64,000 bases of DNA, taken from Bog-473 sp963725895. Its GTDB lineage: Bacteria; Actinomycetota; Acidimicrobiia; Acidimicrobiales; RAAP-2. The notes below the pieces were generated by a model. That model saw nothing but the letters and a program-made list of their open reading frames with translations. It made no database searches and was not told the DNA's origin. The stretch is from the NCBI GenBank assembly GCA_963725895.1, contig CAVSAJ010000001.1, forward strand, positions 1,612,001 through 1,676,000. The letters are read 5' to 3'. Shown piece by piece: positions 54,355-60,923 of the stretch. The stretch's first letter is position 1; every line of letters starts with the position of its first letter. Both the position numbers and the translations under genes were made by a program.

Positions 54355-54723
54355 TCACTCCCCCGCGATCAGCTCGATCCGGTTCCCGAACGGGTCGTCC
54401 ACGTACGCCCCCCGCCCCGGCTCGGCGTCGGGATTGGACCGCACCGCCACCCCCGCGGCCTCGAGCACCGCGACCAGGGCGGGCAGTCCCTTGACCACCA
54501 AGGCCGGGTGCGCCTTGCGGGCCGGGCGGAAGTCCTCTTCCACACCGAGATGCAGTGCGGTCGCACCCCGGGTGAACCAGCACCCCCCCCGAGAGGCGAG
54601 GGGCTCGGGCTTGGGGACCCGTTCGAAGTGCAAGAGGCCGGCGTAGAAGGCCTCCGCCTCGTCTTCACGACCGGGCGGCATGGCCAGCTGCACGTGGTCG
54701 AGGCGGATGATCTCGAAACCCAT
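54355..54723 (-). CDS. VOC-family (glyoxalase/dioxygenase superfamily) protein
   Basis: A 122-residue single VOC unit pair: IIRLDHVQLAMPPGREDEAE carries the first metal-binding His, AFYAGLLHFERVPKPEPL, TALHLGVEEDF the second His, and GAYVDDPFGNRIELIAGE the terminal Glu. Such proteins isomerise or open small substrates with a divalent metal. It is the last intact chromosomal gene before the integrated element and transcribes away from the bS22 promoter. Confidence 0.88.
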   Translation of the reverse strand: MGFEIIRLDHVQLAMPPGREDEAEAFYAGLLHFERVPKPEPLASRGGCWFTRGATALHLGVEEDFRPARKAHPALVVKGLPALVAVLEAAGVAVRSNPDAEPGRGAYVDDPFGNRIELIAGE

Positions 54724-54750
54724 CGATGCCTCCTCGGGCCACCCGCGACC

Positions 54751-54779
54751 TGGCAGTCGGACCCCCGGACCGCTAGCCT
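54751..54779 (+). promoter_or_regulatory. Orphaned promoter of the interrupted bS22 gene
   Basis: TGGCAG at 54751-54756 and TAGCCT at 54774-54779 are spaced 17 bp and resemble -35 and -10 elements. The ATG of the split bS22 gene is at 54790, only 10 bp after the -10 box. That would give an almost leaderless transcript. After integration the promoter drives only seven codons before a stop. Confidence 0.4.
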
Positions 54780-54789
54780 GCCGCAGGAC

Positions 54790-54813
54790 ATGGGATCACT
54801 GATCAAGAAATAA
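54790..54813 (+). pseudogene. bS22 gene, 5' fragment at the left junction
   Basis: ATG GGA TCA CTG ATC AAG AAA TAA encodes the start of bS22 (MGSLIKK) and then meets a stop inside the element. Chromosomal sequence ends with the core at 54809. Joined to 60932-61010 it restores a complete 32-residue protein. Confidence 0.85.
54802..54809. other. attL core ATCAAGAA
   Basis: The eight bases ATCAAGAA occur here and at 60924-60931. They mark the left junction of the element within codons 5-7 of the bS22 gene. Flanking bases differ on both sides, so the shared core is exactly 8 bp. Confidence 0.8.
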
Positions 54814-54829
54814 GAGATCCCATAATCCA

Positions 54830-54853
54830 CCTGGTCCCAGGCACGGGACCAGG
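54830..54853. repeat. Inverted repeat near the left element end
   Basis: CCTGGTCCC at 54830-54838 pairs with GGGACCAGG at 54845-54853 around AGGCAC. It lies 21 bp inside the left junction. A further pair, ATGGGATC/GATCCCAT (54790-54797 and 54816-54823), brackets the core. Both could be recombinase or accessory-protein binding sites. Confidence 0.5.
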
Positions 54854-54880
54854 ACCAACAGACCCAGAATCTACCGAGGC

Positions 54881-55858
54881 CTGATCCGACGATTCTGCCG
54901 GGAGCGTTGGACGAACGCCACAACCGTAGAGCGGAATCAGTACATCCTGCTCAGGCTGATCCGAGACCACGGCTCACGGACACTCGGGGATCTGACACCC
55001 ACCGACGTTCTCCGCTGGTGTGCCGGTGCAGATTCCAATCGCCCCCTGGCCAACAACACGATCAGAGGTCGCACGGCAGTCGTCGCCGCCCTGCTTCGCT
55101 GGTGCGCTCGCTCGGGCATCCCGGCACCGGCCCCTGAATACCTGACAGATGCTGACAGCCCCCTACGCCAGTTTCGGCCCACCTACGGCAAAGTGCAGTC
55201 TCAGAATCCGCCTCGCTGGCTCACGAAATACGAAGCCTTCGGCACCCTCCTGAACGCACTGGACGACTCCCCGATGGGCCGCAGAGACGAACTCGTCATC
55301 AGGCTTGGACTGGCCGGAGTCAGAGCCCAGGAGATCGCGGCGCTAAAGATCGGCGACGTGCGAGACCTGGATACCGATCACCCATCGCTGTACTGGACAG
55401 GCAAGCGTTACAAGCCACTCCACATAGCGTTAGGCCCCCAGACGGTCGCTGCCCTTCGTCGCTATCTCGCTGATTATCGACAGCAGTTAGACGCCGAACT
55501 CCCCGCCGATGCGCCGCTCATCTGTCGACGCCGACCTGGGCGCACCGCCCGAGGTCAGCACCATGAGCTGGAGTACGGAAAGGGACTGACGCCAGGCGCC
55601 AGCGGCCGGGCAAGCATCTGGAACCTGGTCACTAGGGCCGCTCGCCAGGCTGGCCTCGGCCACGTTGCCCCTCACGACCTACGGCGCAGCGCTGCCGGAA
55701 TACTCCACCGGGAGAAGAGTCTGGATGGATCGCACCGTTTCGACCTTCTGGACATTCAGAAGGTCCTCCACCACGCCGACCCGGTGACCACGATGAAGTG
55801 CTACCTGGACCCTATGGACACAGAGGTCATGGATCGGGCAGCGCAGGTTCTTGACTAG
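54881..55858 (+). CDS. Tyrosine recombinase (integrase) of the element
   Basis: The core-binding domain (RRFCRERWTNATTVERNQYI, LGDLTPTDVLRWCAG, TIRGRTAVVAALLRWCARSG) and the catalytic domain are both present. Catalytic residues fit R-K-H-R-H-Y: Arg in LAGVRAQEIAALKIGD, Lys in WTGKRYKPL, His and Arg in VAPHDLRRSAAGIL, His in VLHHADPVTTMKCYLDP, which also supplies Tyr. The frame is open from 54803, but the first ATG/GTG/TTG in it is GTG at 55193, inside the protein. CTG at 54881 is the only plausible early start codon, so either a non-standard start, a missing base, or expression tied to the excised form must be assumed. It should drive excision and integration at the bS22 site. Confidence 0.75.
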   Translation: MIRRFCRERWTNATTVERNQYILLRLIRDHGSRTLGDLTPTDVLRWCAGADSNRPLANNTIRGRTAVVAALLRWCARSGIPAPAPEYLTDADSPLRQFRPTYGKVQSQNPPRWLTKYEAFGTLLNALDDSPMGRRDELVIRLGLAGVRAQEIAALKIGDVRDLDTDHPSLYWTGKRYKPLHIALGPQTVAALRRYLADYRQQLDAELPADAPLICRRRPGRTARGQHHELEYGKGLTPGASGRASIWNLVTRAARQAGLGHVAPHDLRRSAAGILHREKSLDGSHRFDLLDIQKVLHHADPVTTMKCYLDPMDTEVMDRAAQVLD

Positions 55859-55868
55859 AAGCCTTTCG

Positions 55869-55967
55869 CTACTTCCCAGCTCGCCGCTGCCAGCGTGTCG
55901 CCTTCAGCATCTTCTTGTGTTTCTTCTTCCGCATCCTCTTGCGGCGCTTCTTTATTAGAGAACCCAC
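55869..55967 (-). CDS. Recoded full-length copy of ribosomal protein bS22 carried by the element
   Basis: GTG at 55967 to TAG at 55869 encodes 32 residues (MGSLIKKRRKRMRKKKHKKM, then LKATRWQRRAGK). The sequence is identical to that of the split chromosomal gene. At DNA level 14 of 99 bases differ: 13 are silent and one changes the start codon (GTG for ATG). Within the att core the copy reads ATAAAGAA instead of ATCAAGAA. A TAGGGT box 8 bp before the start (55976-55981) suggests a near-leaderless promoter like that of the chromosomal gene. The gene converges on the integrase gene with a 10-bp gap. bS22 is a tiny basic protein of the actinobacterial 30S subunit. Confidence 0.9.
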   Translation of the reverse strand: MGSLIKKRRKRMRKKKHKKMLKATRWQRRAGK

Positions 55968-56287
55968 GGCGGGGAACCCTAGTCGGCGCAGAACAGAGCC
56001 TCAGATCGGCGGAGATCCACATCCGCTACATGCGGGCGGGCCAACCAGATCGCTCCGTCTACTCGGAGCAGACGCCGGACCTTCCATGCGCCGCTCCCGG
56101 TCCGTCCTCCGGCCCCTTCGGGTCCGGTGCGGGCGGACCCGGTTGCGGCGACGTGAAAAGGTGTCGTCGGCTGAGCCGACTAGAGGGGAAAGCACCTCAC
56201 TTGCACTATCCCAGACCGCCGGCTTCAAGCGCACCCTTCGGCACGAGTGGGGCACCCCTGCTGCTGGGGTTCGGCCATGATTGCGTT
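55968..56287. other. Gap holding the promoter of the recoded bS22 copy
   Basis: The only recognisable feature is TAGGGT at 55976-55981 on the minus strand, placed to start a bS22 transcript. The plus-strand frame through this region is arginine- and proline-rich and lacks coding character; it should not be joined to the downstream gene. Confidence 0.4.
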
Positions 56288-56923
56288 GTGGGATTTCATC
56301 GTCTGCGCTCCTCGTTCCGAGTCACTGGCGACCCATCCACCGGTGAGCCCACACAGTGGCCGTTCGCACAGGAACAACTGGACGAACTGTTCGAGTCACT
56401 GGGCGGCATCTGCCTTGACGAAGGGTTGTATCGGGTCCATACCCCCACATCTGCGCTGGCCTGGTCCCGATTCATTGCAGAGGGATTCCCGGCATTTCTG
56501 GACCGAGCGATCCCGTTCGGATTCGACTGGCTGGGTCGCCAGTTCGCCGTTGACCGTGACCGAACTGGCCCGTCAGGTCACCTCTGCCTGCTTTTGGAGC
56601 CTGGTACTAGACAGGCGTTGGAGCTTCCGTTCACGGCTGTGGAGCTGCACCAAGATGGTTTGATCGACCTCACCGACGCCGCCTTGGCTGTGGACTTCTA
56701 TCGACGATGGAGGCATGAGGCCGATGATCCTGACCCTCTGGGTGCCGCTGAGTGCATCGGCTATCGGATTCCGCTGTTCCTTGGGGGAGCCGACGAACCG
56801 GCAAATCTCGAACGGACGGACATGGCCGTGTACTGGTCATTGGTCGGCCAACTGATCCATCAGATTGCTGCAAGTGATCCGGGCACTCCCATCATGGGTG
56901 TTCGTCACCGTCAACAGCCGTAG
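56288..56923 (+). CDS. Tdi1-like (DUF1851) immunity-type protein
   Basis: GTG at 56288 gives 211 residues; the frame is open further up but not protein-like. The C-terminal half fits the DUF1851/Tdi1 family: FGFDWLGRQFAVDRDRTG, LCLLLEPGTRQALELPFTAV, LIDLTDAALAVDFYRRWRH, and CIGYRIPLFLGGADEPANLE followed by VYWSLVGQLIHQIAA. Known members protect against DNase toxins delivered by type VI secretion or Rhs/CdiA-like systems. No toxin gene lies beside it, so it is an orphan immunity protein that could protect the host of the element. Confidence 0.7.
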   Translation: MGFHRLRSSFRVTGDPSTGEPTQWPFAQEQLDELFESLGGICLDEGLYRVHTPTSALAWSRFIAEGFPAFLDRAIPFGFDWLGRQFAVDRDRTGPSGHLCLLLEPGTRQALELPFTAVELHQDGLIDLTDAALAVDFYRRWRHEADDPDPLGAAECIGYRIPLFLGGADEPANLERTDMAVYWSLVGQLIHQIAASDPGTPIMGVRHRQQP

Positions 56924-56979
56924 GACACTGCCCCAATCCGCCGGATCTGCGCGCATGATGGAGGCATGAACGGGCCACG

Positions 56980-57276
56980 ATGATCGTCTCAGCAATCGCC
57001 CTCGCCAGGGAGCTCTGGCGCTATGGGGAAGACGACTTATGGCCAAGAGCACTCGGACTCACAGCCGCGGAAATGGCGGAGGTTGGGGAGCGGACCGGGG
57101 ACCTGCTTGGAACGAAGAGCAATGAGCTGTGGCCGGACGGACCCCGGGGAAGTCGGCCTGTGCTTCTGGCAGGCATCGAACGCTTGGAAGGAACCCTCAG
57201 ACCGGCCAGGCTGAACCAGACTCGAGCGGACGAAGCAATGCCCCAAGAGCTACGGATTTCAGAGGCAGAGGGGTAG
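56980..57276 (+). CDS. Unknown small protein, 98 residues
   Basis: ATG at 56980 begins IVSAIALARELWRYGEDDLW and continues LGLTAAEMAEVGERTGDLLG. It is predicted alpha-helical, with no recognised family. It follows the Tdi1-like gene on the same strand by 56 bp and may belong to the same cargo. Confidence is limited because no motif supports the reading frame. Confidence 0.5.
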   Translation: MIVSAIALARELWRYGEDDLWPRALGLTAAEMAEVGERTGDLLGTKSNELWPDGPRGSRPVLLAGIERLEGTLRPARLNQTRADEAMPQELRISEAEG

Positions 57277-57664
57277 CCCAGTACGCCGTACATGAAGGGG
57301 CGGGGCCGGATCAAGAGGCTCTTTCTGTCGATCGTTCCTGATTCACCGATCGGCGTCCTGGGTGAGAGCGCGCGCCAGCGAGACGTCGGGGTCAACGTCT
57401 GGCGAAGCCATCCGAAGGCTTGGCGTTGACGCCGGCGACGAGCGGCGCATCCTGTTCGAGGACGACGCCTATGTGGTGCTGCGAGTTCCCATCACTGCTC
57501 GAGGGGTTCTGTCACGCGCCCGTGGGCAGCCAGCCATTCATTCGTCGATCTCCGCACATGATGGGATTCGGCCACGTCCCGACGGGCTCAATCAGAAAAG
57601 GCGGCCACACCGGAGTCGGTGGGCCACGGCGTACGTCGAGCTCGCGTCGGTCCGTGTCCGAGAC
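57277..57664. other. Cargo gap between the unknown gene and the IS110 transposase
   Basis: A 45-residue plus-strand frame at 57292-57429 (MKGRGRIKRLFLSIVPDSPI, then GVLGESARQR and VWRSHPKAWR) is protein-like but short. A second frame around 57420-57510 (GDERRILFEDDAYVVLRV) also looks coding and then ends near the transposon. The transposon may have cut a cargo gene here. The downstream end of the IS110-type element must lie in this region but shows no inverted repeats. Confidence 0.35.
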
Positions 57665-58678
57665 TCAAGCGGCGGCTTCGAGGCAGCGGACCTCGCCGTC
57701 GCGAAGGGCATAGAAGACGAGGGTCGAGCAGCTTGCGGGCGACGGCGACCCGGGCTTTGTACTTGCCGGCGTGCTCGGCGATGCGCCGAAAGTCGGCGCG
57801 GAGCTTCTCGTTGCCTTTGGCCCGGTAGTTGCCGACGGCCTCGATGGCCGCCCAGCGCACGAGTGGTGAACCCTGCTTGGTGATCGCCCCGCGGTGGACC
57901 ACCTGGTCGGACTCGCGGTGTTTGGGGGTGAGGCCGGCCCAGGAGCAGAGCTTCTTGGGCGAGTCGAAGCGGGTGATGTCGCCGATCTCGGCCACGAAGA
58001 TGGCGGCGATGACCTTGCCCACCCCGGGGAGCTTGATGAGGGCCCGATAGCCGGGATCGTCCTTGAGCTCGGCGTGGATGTGCGCGTCCAGCTCGGCGAT
58101 GGCTCGCTCGTAGATGTCGAGCAGGTTGCGCGAGCGAATCGAGGCGCACGGTATAGGCCTCGGGGAGCTCGAGGTTGTCGAGCTGGGCGTGACCGCTCGG
58201 GCCCCACAGCTCGCCCACGACGGGGAGGATCCCGTTCTTGGCCATGACCCCGTGGATCTGGGCCTTGGCACTGGTGCGGTGTCGCACCAGCGAGAAGCGG
58301 TAGCGCACGAGCTCGCGCAGCTCGCGGATCTCTGGCGGGGCGATCCAGCCCTCGGCGAGGCGCCCGAGAGCCAGCATGGCGGCGAGGTCCTGGGCGTCGC
58401 GCTCGTCGTTCTTGACGCGGCGGTTCCCCCAGTTGTTGCCGAGCGCATGGGCCAGGTGCACGTGGGCGCCCAGCTCCTGGAGCAGATCGGCGGCCCAGTA
58501 CCAGCCGTAGGTGGACTCGAGCACCACTTCGGGTTCGGGCCCGGCGGCAGCCATGGCCTGAGCAAGCTCGAAGGGCTGGCTCGAGGAAGCGTTCGGTGCC
58601 GAGCACCTCGCCGTCTTCGGCCATGCGGTAGATGGTCGAGCTGCGGCGATGCAAGTCGATTCCGACGTACTGTCCCAT
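57665..58678 (-). CDS. IS110-family transposase, frameshifted
   Basis: ATG at 58678 begins GQYVGIDLHRRSSTIYRMAE, the first acidic motif of the DEDD domain. KNDERDAQDLAAMLALGRLA carries the later acidic residues. The C-terminal transposase_20 domain reads LIKLPGVGKVIAAIFVAEIG, FDSPKKLCSWAGLTPKHRES and GSPLVRWAAIEAVGNYRAKG, with the conserved serine. The protein is complete only if the frame changes near 58.59, 58.13 and 57.73 kb. IS110 enzymes act with a bridge RNA from the element's non-coding end. The gene is nested in the integrative element between cargo and rep. Confidence 0.82.
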   Translation of the reverse strand: MGQYVGIDLHRRSSTIYRMAEDGEVLGTERFLEPALRACSGHGCRRARTRSGARVHLRLVLGRRSAPGAGRPRAPGPCARQQLGEPPRQERRARRPGPRRHAGSRAPRRGLDRPARDPRAARARALPLLAGATPHQCQGPDPRGHGQERDPPRRGRAVGPERSRPARQPRAPRGLYRAPRFARATCSTSTSEPSPSWTRTSTPSSRTIPAIGPSSSSPGWARSSPPSSWPRSATSPASTRPRSSAPGPASPPNTASPTRWSTAGRSPSRVHHSCAGRPSRPSATTGPKATRSSAPTFGASPSTPASTKPGSPSPASCSTLVFYALRDGEVRCLEAAA

Positions 58679-58705
58679 AGGGGCCTCCTCCTCTTTCGAG
58701 GTTTT

Positions 58706-58786
58706 CTTGTGCAAGACCGAGCATGCTCGGATCTCACAAGGGGCGGAGGCCCCGCCCCTTCATCGCATCAGTTCGGGGATGCGATG
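58706..58786 (-). ncRNA. Candidate bridge RNA of the IS110-type element
   Basis: Three hairpins lie in series just upstream of the transposase start. The first is CATCGCATC/GATGCGATG (9 bp, 58761-58769 with 58778-58786). The second is AAGGGGCGG/CCGCCCCTT (9 bp, 58738-58746 with 58752-58760). The third has CTTGTG/CACAAG (58706-58711 with 58735-58740) enclosing the perfect palindrome CCGAGCATGCTCGG (58717-58730). In IS110-group elements the bridge RNA is made from this position and strand. The fold is seen directly; the role is inferred. Confidence 0.5.
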
Positions 58787-58909
58787 CGCCCGCTCCCCTG
58801 ATCGCGATGGGAACCAACCCCCGGCAAGGCCGGGCCGCCACTGGTACTTACGGCCTGCCCTTGCCCGAGGCACGTTCCCCTTGACCCGAAAGCGCTCGAA
58901 ATCGCTCCG
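58787..58909. other. Non-coding left end of the IS110-type element
   Basis: No gene is seen. The transposon boundary on this side should fall here, between the hairpin series and the end of rep. IS110 elements lack terminal inverted repeats, so the exact end cannot be placed from this window. Confidence 0.35.
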
Positions 58910-59768
58910 CTATGCGACTTCCCGAGGCTGACTACCCGAACCTGTGACTTCACCCGCCGAAGCATCTTTCCGACGAGCTGTCTCTGCCTCCCGAGCCCCA
59001 GCCACCCACCGACCCCCGGTCTGATGACCGTCAACCGACAAGGTAAACGCCCCTCGATCTCCGCCTCCCTTCCGAACTTTTCGCTGCCGCTTCTTGCCGT
59101 CCAACGCCCATGTAAGGCGCCGATGCTGGACGAACTCATCCCACGTCAACGGAATCACGTCAGTCGCAGGCTTCAGACCCCACACGCCCCAGAACTGCCC
59201 TGGAGATACGTATCCCACCGGCACCCGGTTCTGATACGACTGCCAGCCCTTCGCACCATGACGAGCAAGGTATTCGCCGACTCGTGCCCGATTCTCACCG
59301 AGCGACCCCCAACGCCAACGGGAAATGTCCACTCCGTGGTACAGGTGCCGCTCATCTTCTGATCCCACGGCCTCGTACCACTGTCCTAAAAGCCACGCTC
59401 GAAGCTGGTCTTCCGACTCTGGCAATCCGACGAAGCAATGAAAATGCGGCGCACCCCGCTGTTGAAATTCCAGTTTCCACATGCCCTTGGGTGTCCCATA
59501 GCGGGTCCGCCAACGTTCGTAGAAGCGCTTCAGGTGCGCTTTCGCCAGCTGCCCATCCGTCGGGAACACTTCGGGATACGTAAGAGTCACCATCCCGATC
59601 CCGCCAACGTCCACAGCATCTTCCCACCGCAGCGACACGGCACGCCGAATCAGACGCTCCCTGGAATCCGACGAGAAGCCTCTGATTCGACCCGTATCCG
59701 TGCGGCGTCGCTGACCTCATCCACACCGCCAACCCGTGAGGGCTTCTGCGCCGGTTGAGTTGGGTCAT
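58910..59768 (-). CDS. Rolling-circle replication initiator (HUH Rep), frameshifted
   Basis: ATG at 59768 overlaps the stop of the 26-residue gene (ATGA). After about 15-20 codons the frame changes (near 59.70 kb), then RIRGFSSDSRERLIRRAVSL continues to 58910. MVTLTYPEVFPTDGQ is motif I, GAPHFHCFVGLPE contains the HUH metal motif HFH, and RVGEYLARHGAKGWQSY holds the nicking Tyr and following Lys. This is a Rep protein of the type found in RCR plasmids, filamentous phages and satellites. It nicks the element's origin and primes replication after excision. Confidence 0.78.
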
Positions 59769-59845
59769 ACATGCTCGACCATCTGCACCGACCCCGGCGA
59801 GACCTCCATCCAGTAGTAGCGCCGTGGGAACTCCCAGTCCGTCAT
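59765..59845 (-). CDS. 26-residue micro-protein coupled to Rep
   Basis: ATG at 59845 overlaps the stop of the upstream 78-residue gene, and its own TGA overlaps the Rep start, so both ends show ATGA coupling. The product MTDWEFPRRYYWMEVSPGSV (then QMVEHV) is rich in aromatic residues. No family is known. Two perfect overlaps in a row make a chance frame unlikely; it may be a Rep leader peptide or a small partner. Confidence 0.6.
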   Translation of the reverse strand: MTDWEFPRRYYWMEVSPGSVQMVEHV

Positions 59846-60078
59846 CGCGCCGGGTCCTCTTCGATGACGTAGAGGTTCAGCGCCTCCAGGTTGGCGTAAC
59901 CCTGCTTGTTTCCGCGAACTCCGATACGGACGTACACCCGCCGATCGACCAGCTGCGAACCGTCCCCAACGACCCTGCTCACGACCGACTCTTCGTGCGT
60001 CGCCAGGTCCATCCGGTTGAAAGACGCCGTCTGTTCAAAACTCAGACCCGGCCCAACCCCCACCACGATCTTGAACAT
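59842..60078 (-). CDS. 78-residue protein of the rep operon, possible ssDNA-binding
   Basis: ATG at 60078 gives MFKIVVGVGPGLSFEQTASF, a beta-rich core with DRRVYVRIGVRGNKQGYANL and the end YVIEEDPAR. It is small, slightly basic in the middle and lies directly before rep. That position and size fit the single-stranded DNA-binding or copy-control proteins of filamentous phages and RCR plasmids. No motif proves it. Its stop overlaps the start of the 26-residue gene. Confidence 0.6.
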   Translation of the reverse strand: MFKIVVGVGPGLSFEQTASFNRMDLATHEESVVSRVVGDGSQLVDRRVYVRIGVRGNKQGYANLEALNLYVIEEDPAR

Positions 60079-60202
60079 CCCGGCACAGGTTCGTTCGGCT
60101 TTTTTGGGTGATTCGCCCCGTGCTTGACCTGCTCTAGACGCTTGAACGCTCCGCACAGGAAGATCCCGTCCATCGCCAGCGTGTCCATCTCTCACACCTC
60201 CA

Positions 60203-60237
60203 ATCCTCCGAGCCCGCCCCCGGTACTTCCGGAGGAT
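60203..60237. repeat. Inverted repeat upstream of the rep operon
   Basis: ATCCTCCG at 60203-60210 pairs with CGGAGGAT at 60230-60237 around 19 bases. It lies about 130 bp before the 78-residue gene and could be part of the origin or of a regulatory site. Confidence 0.35.
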
Positions 60238-60272
60238 CTACTCGTAGTTTTGCAAGTGTAAATCACACGCTT

Positions 60273-60296
60273 GTTACTTGCAATTGCGCAAGTAAC
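60273..60296. promoter_or_regulatory. Perfect palindrome between the HTH-like gene and the rep operon
   Basis: GTTACTTGC at 60273-60281 pairs with GCAAGTAAC at 60288-60296 around AATTGC. The related half-site TTGCAAGTG lies at 60250-60258. The region is AT-richer than its surroundings. It is a good candidate for an operator of the adjacent HTH-like protein or for the double-strand origin nicked by Rep. Confidence 0.5.
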
Positions 60297-60299
60297 TCA

Positions 60300-60653
60300 C
60301 TACCTGGGCTCATCGCCTACCTTCAGACCGCTGGCCGCCCAATACGCCTTCGCATCGATTTGGATGCCGGGCATTTCGAACTCGTCAGGGTGCTCCCCTG
60401 TCACCTTTCGAAAGCGGGCAACCTTGCGCCAGATCGTCGATGGGTGCATTCCGAATCGTTCAAGACCCTCGAATCCGCCGTAGAGGTGCCAAAGAACCCA
60501 GAACCCCACAAGGTCCTCAACTACTTGCCTCGCCACCGGCTCAACGGCCGGCTTCACGAAAGGGGCGACAGCAGGAGTCACGTGCTTGTCGATCACGCCG
60601 ACATAGGCCTCCCACGCGCTTCGAGCGCGCCCCTTTCCTTCGGCCGTATCCAT
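60300..60653 (-). CDS. HTH-like DNA-binding protein of the element
   Basis: ATG at 60653 gives 117 residues. The segment LWHLYGGFEGLERFGMHPST with WRKVARFRKVTGEHPDEFEM reads like a helix-turn-helix with the recognition helix around STIWRKVARF. The N-terminal 45 residues are helical and proline-punctuated (VTPAVAPFVKPAVEPVARQV). As the first gene of the minus-strand operon it probably controls rep expression or excision. Palindromes lie on both sides of the gene. Confidence 0.6.
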   Translation of the reverse strand: MDTAEGKGRARSAWEAYVGVIDKHVTPAVAPFVKPAVEPVARQVVEDLVGFWVLWHLYGGFEGLERFGMHPSTIWRKVARFRKVTGEHPDEFEMPGIQIDAKAYWAASGLKVGDEPR

Positions 60654-60680
60654 AGGTGTTGAGCGAAAGTCCGGCGTCAC

Positions 60681-60698
60681 ACTCGCATTTTAGCGAGT
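60681..60698. promoter_or_regulatory. Palindrome upstream of the HTH-like gene
   Basis: ACTCGC at 60681-60686 pairs with GCGAGT at 60693-60698 around ATTTTA, 28 bp before the HTH-like start. Its position fits an operator or promoter element of that gene. Confidence 0.35.
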
Positions 60699-60923
60699 CG
60701 GTACCATGACATCCTCGATGGTCTGGACACTCAAGGGTCGCTGCGGGACTTCGCAACGGCTACGCCGCTGCTCTCGTGTCCTCGCTCGCCCTACGGCCGC
60801 CCCTTGACTGCTGGCGCCCAATACAAATCAAAGTGGGGGCCAAGGCCCCCTGGTGCGGGGGCCACGTAAGACACAGAACGAGAGAGGATCTGCTGATATG
60901 GGACGTTCTTAGGTTTTATAAGT
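60699..60923. other. Right end of the element, non-coding
   Basis: The region from the HTH promoter to the right junction has no gene. It contains the perfect hairpin GGGGGCC/GGCCCCC at 60835-60850 and a second GGGGGCCAC at 60857-60865. The bases just before the junction are AT-rich (TTTTATAAGT). In the bS22 frame there is no start codon between the in-frame TGA at 60895-60897 and the junction. Confidence 0.45.

Noticed and set aside
55895..56287. N-terminal extension of the Tdi1-like protein
   Set aside because: This part is antisense to the recoded bS22 copy and its promoter, and its reading is Ser/Arg/Pro-rich without coding character.
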